NCBI GenBank assembly: GCA_900313845.1
Contig: OMTC01000059.1
Coordinates: forward strand, 1 to 8,334
DNA: 8,334 nucleotides
Reading direction: 5' to 3'
From: an uncultured Prevotellaceae bacterium
GTDB taxonomy: Bacteria; Bacteroidota; Bacteroidia; Bacteroidales; Bacteroidaceae
Part shown: piece by piece, positions 5,714-8,334 of the stretch
Layout of the letters: each line of letters opens with the position of its first letter
Position numbering within the stretch: position 1 is the first letter of the stretch
The notes under the pieces: model-generated
What the model saw: only the letters and a program-made list of their open reading frames with translations
Told to the model about the DNA's origin: nothing
The model's database searches: none
Position numbers and translations under genes: made by a program

Positions 5714-6307
5714 ATGAATACTCTAATTAAACAAATCAAGCAGGAACTGCGTGCCATGATGAATGGGGTGGCATCGGCAGCGATGAGGAATGCAGGATTG
5801 ACGGCGGATTATCGAGTGAATTTCGGTGTGGAATTACCACGATTGAAGGGATTGCTCGACGAAATCAGGACGGAGATGCTGCCGACGTTGCCAATGCCTG
5901 AGGAAGGAACAAACGAGGCGAGATTGGCACAGATGCTATGGCATGAGTCGGTGCGGGAATGTAGGATTCTCGCCACGATGCTCTACCCACCCAAGGAGTT
6001 TCTGCCTGAGGTGGCAGATATATGGGTGAGACAGATTTCTACCGTTGAAATCGCCCAAATTGCAGCCATGAACTTGTTTTGCAAGATGCCGAATGCTTCG
6101 GAAAAGGCGTTTCAGTGGATTGCTGCAGAGGAGGACATGACGCAGATTGTGGGCTACTACACGCTGATGCATCTGCTGAGGGGAAATCAGTTGTCGGAAC
6201 GCTCCGAACAGGAACTGAAGGACCAAGCAGCAGTGGCAATGCAGAGTGAGAACGTGCAGTTACAAAAGGCTGCGATGAAGGCACTCGCCTTTATAAATGA
6301 AGAATGA
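5714..6307 (+). CDS. AlkD-like DNA alkylation repair protein (HEAT-like helical repeats)
   Basis: A 197-residue, largely alpha-helical protein. The pattern LPRLKGLLDEI (41-51), LAQMLWHESVRECRILATML (71-90), and repeated amphipathic helices to the C-terminus fits the DNA alkylation repair (AlkC/AlkD-like) superfamily. These proteins are HEAT-like glycosylases that remove positively charged alkylated purines such as 3- and 7-methylated bases. The protein is shorter than characterised AlkD enzymes (about 230 residues). I cannot confidently place the catalytic Asp and Trp residues; W76, D102, W104 and W135 are candidates. It has no signal peptide and should be cytoplasmic. Translation starts at the 3' edge of the GC-rich inverted repeat, and the last codons overlap the first AATGAAGAATG unit of the next repeat block. 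Assignment to the superfamily is fairly sure. Enzymatic activity is not. Confidence 0.75.
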   Translation: MNTLIKQIKQELRAMMNGVASAAMRNAGLTADYRVNFGVELPRLKGLLDEIRTEMLPTLPMPEEGTNEARLAQMLWHESVRECRILATMLYPPKEFLPEVADIWVRQISTVEIAQIAAMNLFCKMPNASEKAFQWIAAEEDMTQIVGYYTLMHLLRGNQLSERSEQELKDQAAVAMQSENVQLQKAAMKALAFINEE

Positions 6308-6418
6308 CGGCTTTGCCGAAATGAAGAATGAAGAATGGTCGCTTCGCTCCGAATGAAGAATTTTTTTAAGTTTTAGAAATTTTCATTCTTCATTCTTCAT
6401 TCTTCATTCTTCATTTTT
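6296..6418. repeat. Heptad repeat block (AAGAATG and its inverse CATTCTT) with long hairpin potential
   Basis: Forward units AATGAAGAATG occur from 6296 (inside the end of the preceding gene) and again around 6320-6337 and 6352-6361. They are separated by two C/G-rich inserts: CGGCTTTGCCG (6308-6318, itself a hairpin) and GGTCGCTTCGCTCCG (6337-6351). Four perfect inverse units CATTCTT run from 6384 to 6411, followed by a partial one. Bases 6319-6337 are exactly complementary to 6398-6416 (19 pairs). A run of seven T is at 6361-6367. It probably ends the upstream transcript. The composition suggests a dispersed, slippage-prone intergenic element. Confidence 0.85.
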
Positions 6419-6451
6419 ATTTAATTATTTCATAATCTCGCTGATTTTTTA

Positions 6452-6460
6452 TATTTTTGC
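6452..6460 (+). promoter_or_regulatory. -7 promoter element for the Fur-family gene and purA
   Basis: TATTTTTGC matches TAnnTTTGY and lies 22 bases before the start codon at 6483, giving a very short leader. A weak -33-like TTTC is 20 bases upstream (6428-6431). The surrounding DNA is very A/T-rich, so the motif could arise by chance, but its position between the repeat block and the gene is appropriate. Confidence 0.5.
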
Positions 6461-6482
6461 ACGATTTTTGGCATAAGAGCAA

Positions 6483-7070
6483 ATGGATAAGAAGGAAGCG
6501 AAACGAATTCTAAGCGATGCGAAGGCGGTGCTGACGCAATATATAGAGAGTCGTGGACTGCGCAAGACGCAAGAACGCTATGCCATTCTTGAGGCTGTTT
6601 ATGGGTTCAACGAACCTTTTTCCATTGAGGATTTGAGCAACGCGCTCATGGAGAAATGCCAAGTGACCTTGCCTACCTTGTATAGAACACTGGACCTCTT
6701 CATCACCTTGGGACTCGTGATTCGACATACGCAGAAGGATGTGCAGCATTATGAGAAATGCTATGGCGAGAAGGGCTTTTTCCAGATGGTGTGTGTGCAT
6801 TGCGGAAAGACCATCCCGTTTAAGTCGGCGGCATTGGTGGAGGCTCTGCGCGATTCGAAGTATCCTCGCTTCCGTCCTGTCAATGCCACGGTATGCGTGT
6901 ATGGTAGTTGTGCGGTTTGCAATTCTCGACTGGCACGTGAACAGAAGAAGATAGAGCGCCAACGACTGTTGCAGGAGAAGAAAAGCCAGCAGTTGAAGGC
7001 GGACCGCTTGAAGCGCCAGTTGGAAAACCAACGAAAAAGGCGTGAGGAAGCAAAGAAAAAAGATCTATAA
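6483..7070 (+). CDS. Fur-family transcriptional regulator with altered regulatory metal site and a long basic C-terminal tail
   Basis: A 195-residue Fur-superfamily protein. Residues about 14-82 form the winged-helix DNA-binding domain, including LRKTQERYAILEAV and the recognition helix region VTLPTLYRTLDLF (61-73). The dimerisation domain keeps the structural zinc cysteines: C104/C107 in CVHCGK and C143/C146 in SCAVCN, with extra cysteines C93 and C138. The HHxH cluster that normally precedes the first CxxC (HHHDH in E. coli Fur) is replaced by EKGFFQ (96-101). The usual His before the second part of the DNA-binding domain (NHHVS in E. coli) is NEPFS here. The Glu equivalent (E91) remains. 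From about 150 to 195 the protein continues as a charged, K/R/E/Q-rich helix. purA starts 14 bases downstream and is likely co-transcribed. The family is secure. Metal response and targets are unknown, so no Fur/PerR/Zur symbol is given. Confidence 0.92.
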   Translation: MDKKEAKRILSDAKAVLTQYIESRGLRKTQERYAILEAVYGFNEPFSIEDLSNALMEKCQVTLPTLYRTLDLFITLGLVIRHTQKDVQHYEKCYGEKGFFQMVCVHCGKTIPFKSAALVEALRDSKYPRFRPVNATVCVYGSCAVCNSRLAREQKKIERQRLLQEKKSQQLKADRLKRQLENQRKRREEAKKKDL

Positions 7071-7084
7071 CTAAAAACAGATAT

Positions 7085-8334
7085 ATGAAAGTAGATGTTC
7101 TCTTAGGTCTCCAGTGGGGAGACGAAGGAAAAGGAAAAGTAGTGGATGTGTTGACACCTCGCTATGATGTAGTGGCACGTTTCCAAGGTGGTCCAAATGC
7201 GGGACACACCCTTGAGTTCGAAGGTCAGAAGTATGTGCTTCGCTCAATTCCTTCTGGTATTTTCCAGGGCGACAAAGTTAACATTATTGGTAATGGTGTG
7301 GTATTGGCTCCCGACCTCTTCATGGACGAGGCAAAGGACTTGGAGAAAAGCGGACACCCACTGAAGGAGCGTCTTCACATTTCGAAAAAGGCTCACCTCA
7401 TCATGCCTACTCACCGTTTGCTTGATGCTGCCAACGAGGCTGCAAAGGGTAAGAACAAGGTGGGAACGACAGGTAAGGGCATTGGCCCTACATATACCGA
7501 CAAGATTTCGCGCAATGGTCTTCGCGTAGGTGATATTCTCGATAACTTCGAGGAGAAGTATGCCGCTCATAAGGCTCGCCACGAGGAGATGCTGAAAGCG
7601 CTCAACTATACCGATTACGACATCACGGAAGTGGAAAAGAAATGGATGGAGGGCATCGAATACCTTCGCCAGTTCCACCTCGTGGACTCGGAACACGAAA
7701 TCAATAAACTCCTGAAGGAAGGCAAGTCTGTGCTTTGCGAAGGTGCTCAGGGCACGATGCTCGACGTGGATTTCGGTTCTTATCCGTTCGTCACTTCGAG
7801 CAATACCATCTGTGCAGGTGCTTGTACGGGTTTGGGCATCGGTCCAAATAAGATTGGTGAGGTGTTCGGTATTATCAAGGCATATTGCACTCGCGTGGGT
7901 GCAGGTCCTTTCCCAACGGAATTGTTCGACGAGACAGGTGCTACGATTCGTGCCATTGGTCATGAATACGGAGCAGTTACGGGACGTGAGCGTCGTTGCG
8001 GATGGATTGACCTTGTTGCTCTTCGCTATGCCATCATGGTGAGCGGCGTGACGAAGTTGATTATGATGAAGAGCGATGTGCTCGACAACTTCCCAACCAT
8101 CAAGGCATGCACCGCTTACCAGTTGAAGGACGGTACTGTGACTCGTGATTTCCCTTACGACATCAGCGAAGGCATCACTCCTCTTTACGAGGAACTGCCA
8201 GGCTGGAAACAGGACCTCACCTCGATTACGTCCGAGGCTCAGTTCCCTCAAGCATTCAGCGATTATATCGCATTCATTGAGAAGGAACTCGAAACACCTA
8301 TCACGATTGTTTCCGTGGGTCCTGACAGAGAACA
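7085..8334 (+). CDS. purA: Adenylosuccinate synthetase (3' end just outside window)
   Basis: PurA joins IMP and aspartate using GTP to make adenylosuccinate, the first committed step to AMP, in the cytoplasm. The 416 visible residues begin with the P-loop-like GLQWGDEGKGK (8-18) and include catalytic D13 and H41 (GGPNAGHT). GTTGKGIGPTY at 127-137, YPFVTSSNT at 233-241, TGRERRCGW at 299-307 and KSDVLD at 329-334 match the conserved IMP and GTP binding regions. The family is usually about 420-430 residues and the visible sequence ends in SVGPDRE, so only about ten codons are missing. No Shine-Dalgarno site is seen. The 14-base gap to the Fur-like gene suggests a shared transcript. Confidence 0.97.
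   Translation, partial: MKVDVLLGLQWGDEGKGKVVDVLTPRYDVVARFQGGPNAGHTLEFEGQKYVLRSIPSGIFQGDKVNIIGNGVVLAPDLFMDEAKDLEKSGHPLKERLHISKKAHLIMPTHRLLDAANEAAKGKNKVGTTGKGIGPTYTDKISRNGLRVGDILDNFEEKYAAHKARHEEMLKALNYTDYDITEVEKKWMEGIEYLRQFHLVDSEHEINKLLKEGKSVLCEGAQGTMLDVDFGSYPFVTSSNTICAGACTGLGIGPNKIGEVFGIIKAYCTRVGAGPFPTELFDETGATIRAIGHEYGAVTGRERRCGWIDLVALRYAIMVSGVTKLIMMKSDVLDNFPTIKACTAYQLKDGTVTRDFPYDISEGITPLYEELPGWKQDLTSITSEAQFPQAFSDYIAFIEKELETPITIVSVGPDRE

Noticed and set aside
7244..8251. A 335-codon minus-strand open frame opposite purA
   Set aside because: purA is unmistakable on the + strand. The antisense translation shows no domain.

Overview
The window looks like chromosomal DNA from a Prevotella-like member of the Bacteroidales. 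Evidence for this is the secreted peptidase content, the lack of strong Shine-Dalgarno sites in front of most genes, three matches to the Bacteroidetes -7 promoter motif (TAnnTTTGY), the Fur-family gene followed directly by purA, and A/T-rich intergenic spacers filled with short repeats. The taxonomic call is an inference from these features. All recognisable genes lie on the + strand.

Region by region: 1-390 is the C-terminal end of a probably secreted, unrecognised protein with a lysine-rich tail, closed by a structured 3' region and a strong intrinsic terminator (about 437-520). The next 340 bases have no gene. They hold two separate 22-bp tandem duplications, a 14-bp hairpin and a candidate promoter, and lead into luxS (860-1354). 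A 108-bp inverted repeat follows luxS, then a promoter and a secreted C10 (streptopain-like) cysteine peptidase (1680-3479). Twelve heptameric repeats fill the gap to a secreted M49 dipeptidyl peptidase III (3578-5593). A 116-bp GC-rich inverted repeat, whose right arm contains the only strong ribosome binding site in the window, separates it from an AlkD-like DNA alkylation repair gene (5714-6307). A block of AAGAATG heptads in both orientations follows, then a Fur-family regulator (6483-7070) and purA (7085 to the window end, about 10 codons short of complete).

How the genes may work together: the C10 endopeptidase and the M49 dipeptidyl peptidase both carry signal peptides and lie in tandem, so they plausibly form a protein-to-dipeptide degradation pair outside the cytoplasm. 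luxS stands alone between a terminator and an inverted repeat. The Fur-like gene and purA are 14 bases apart and probably form one transcript, although a functional link is not evident.

I found no clearly new multi-gene system. The most notable content is in the spacers. Nearly every intergenic gap carries a different repeat element: 22-bp tandems, two kinds of heptad, and long perfect inverted repeats. Several touch a start codon, a stop codon or a ribosome binding site. The Fur-like protein, which lacks the usual regulatory histidines and has a long basic tail, is the most unusual gene product.
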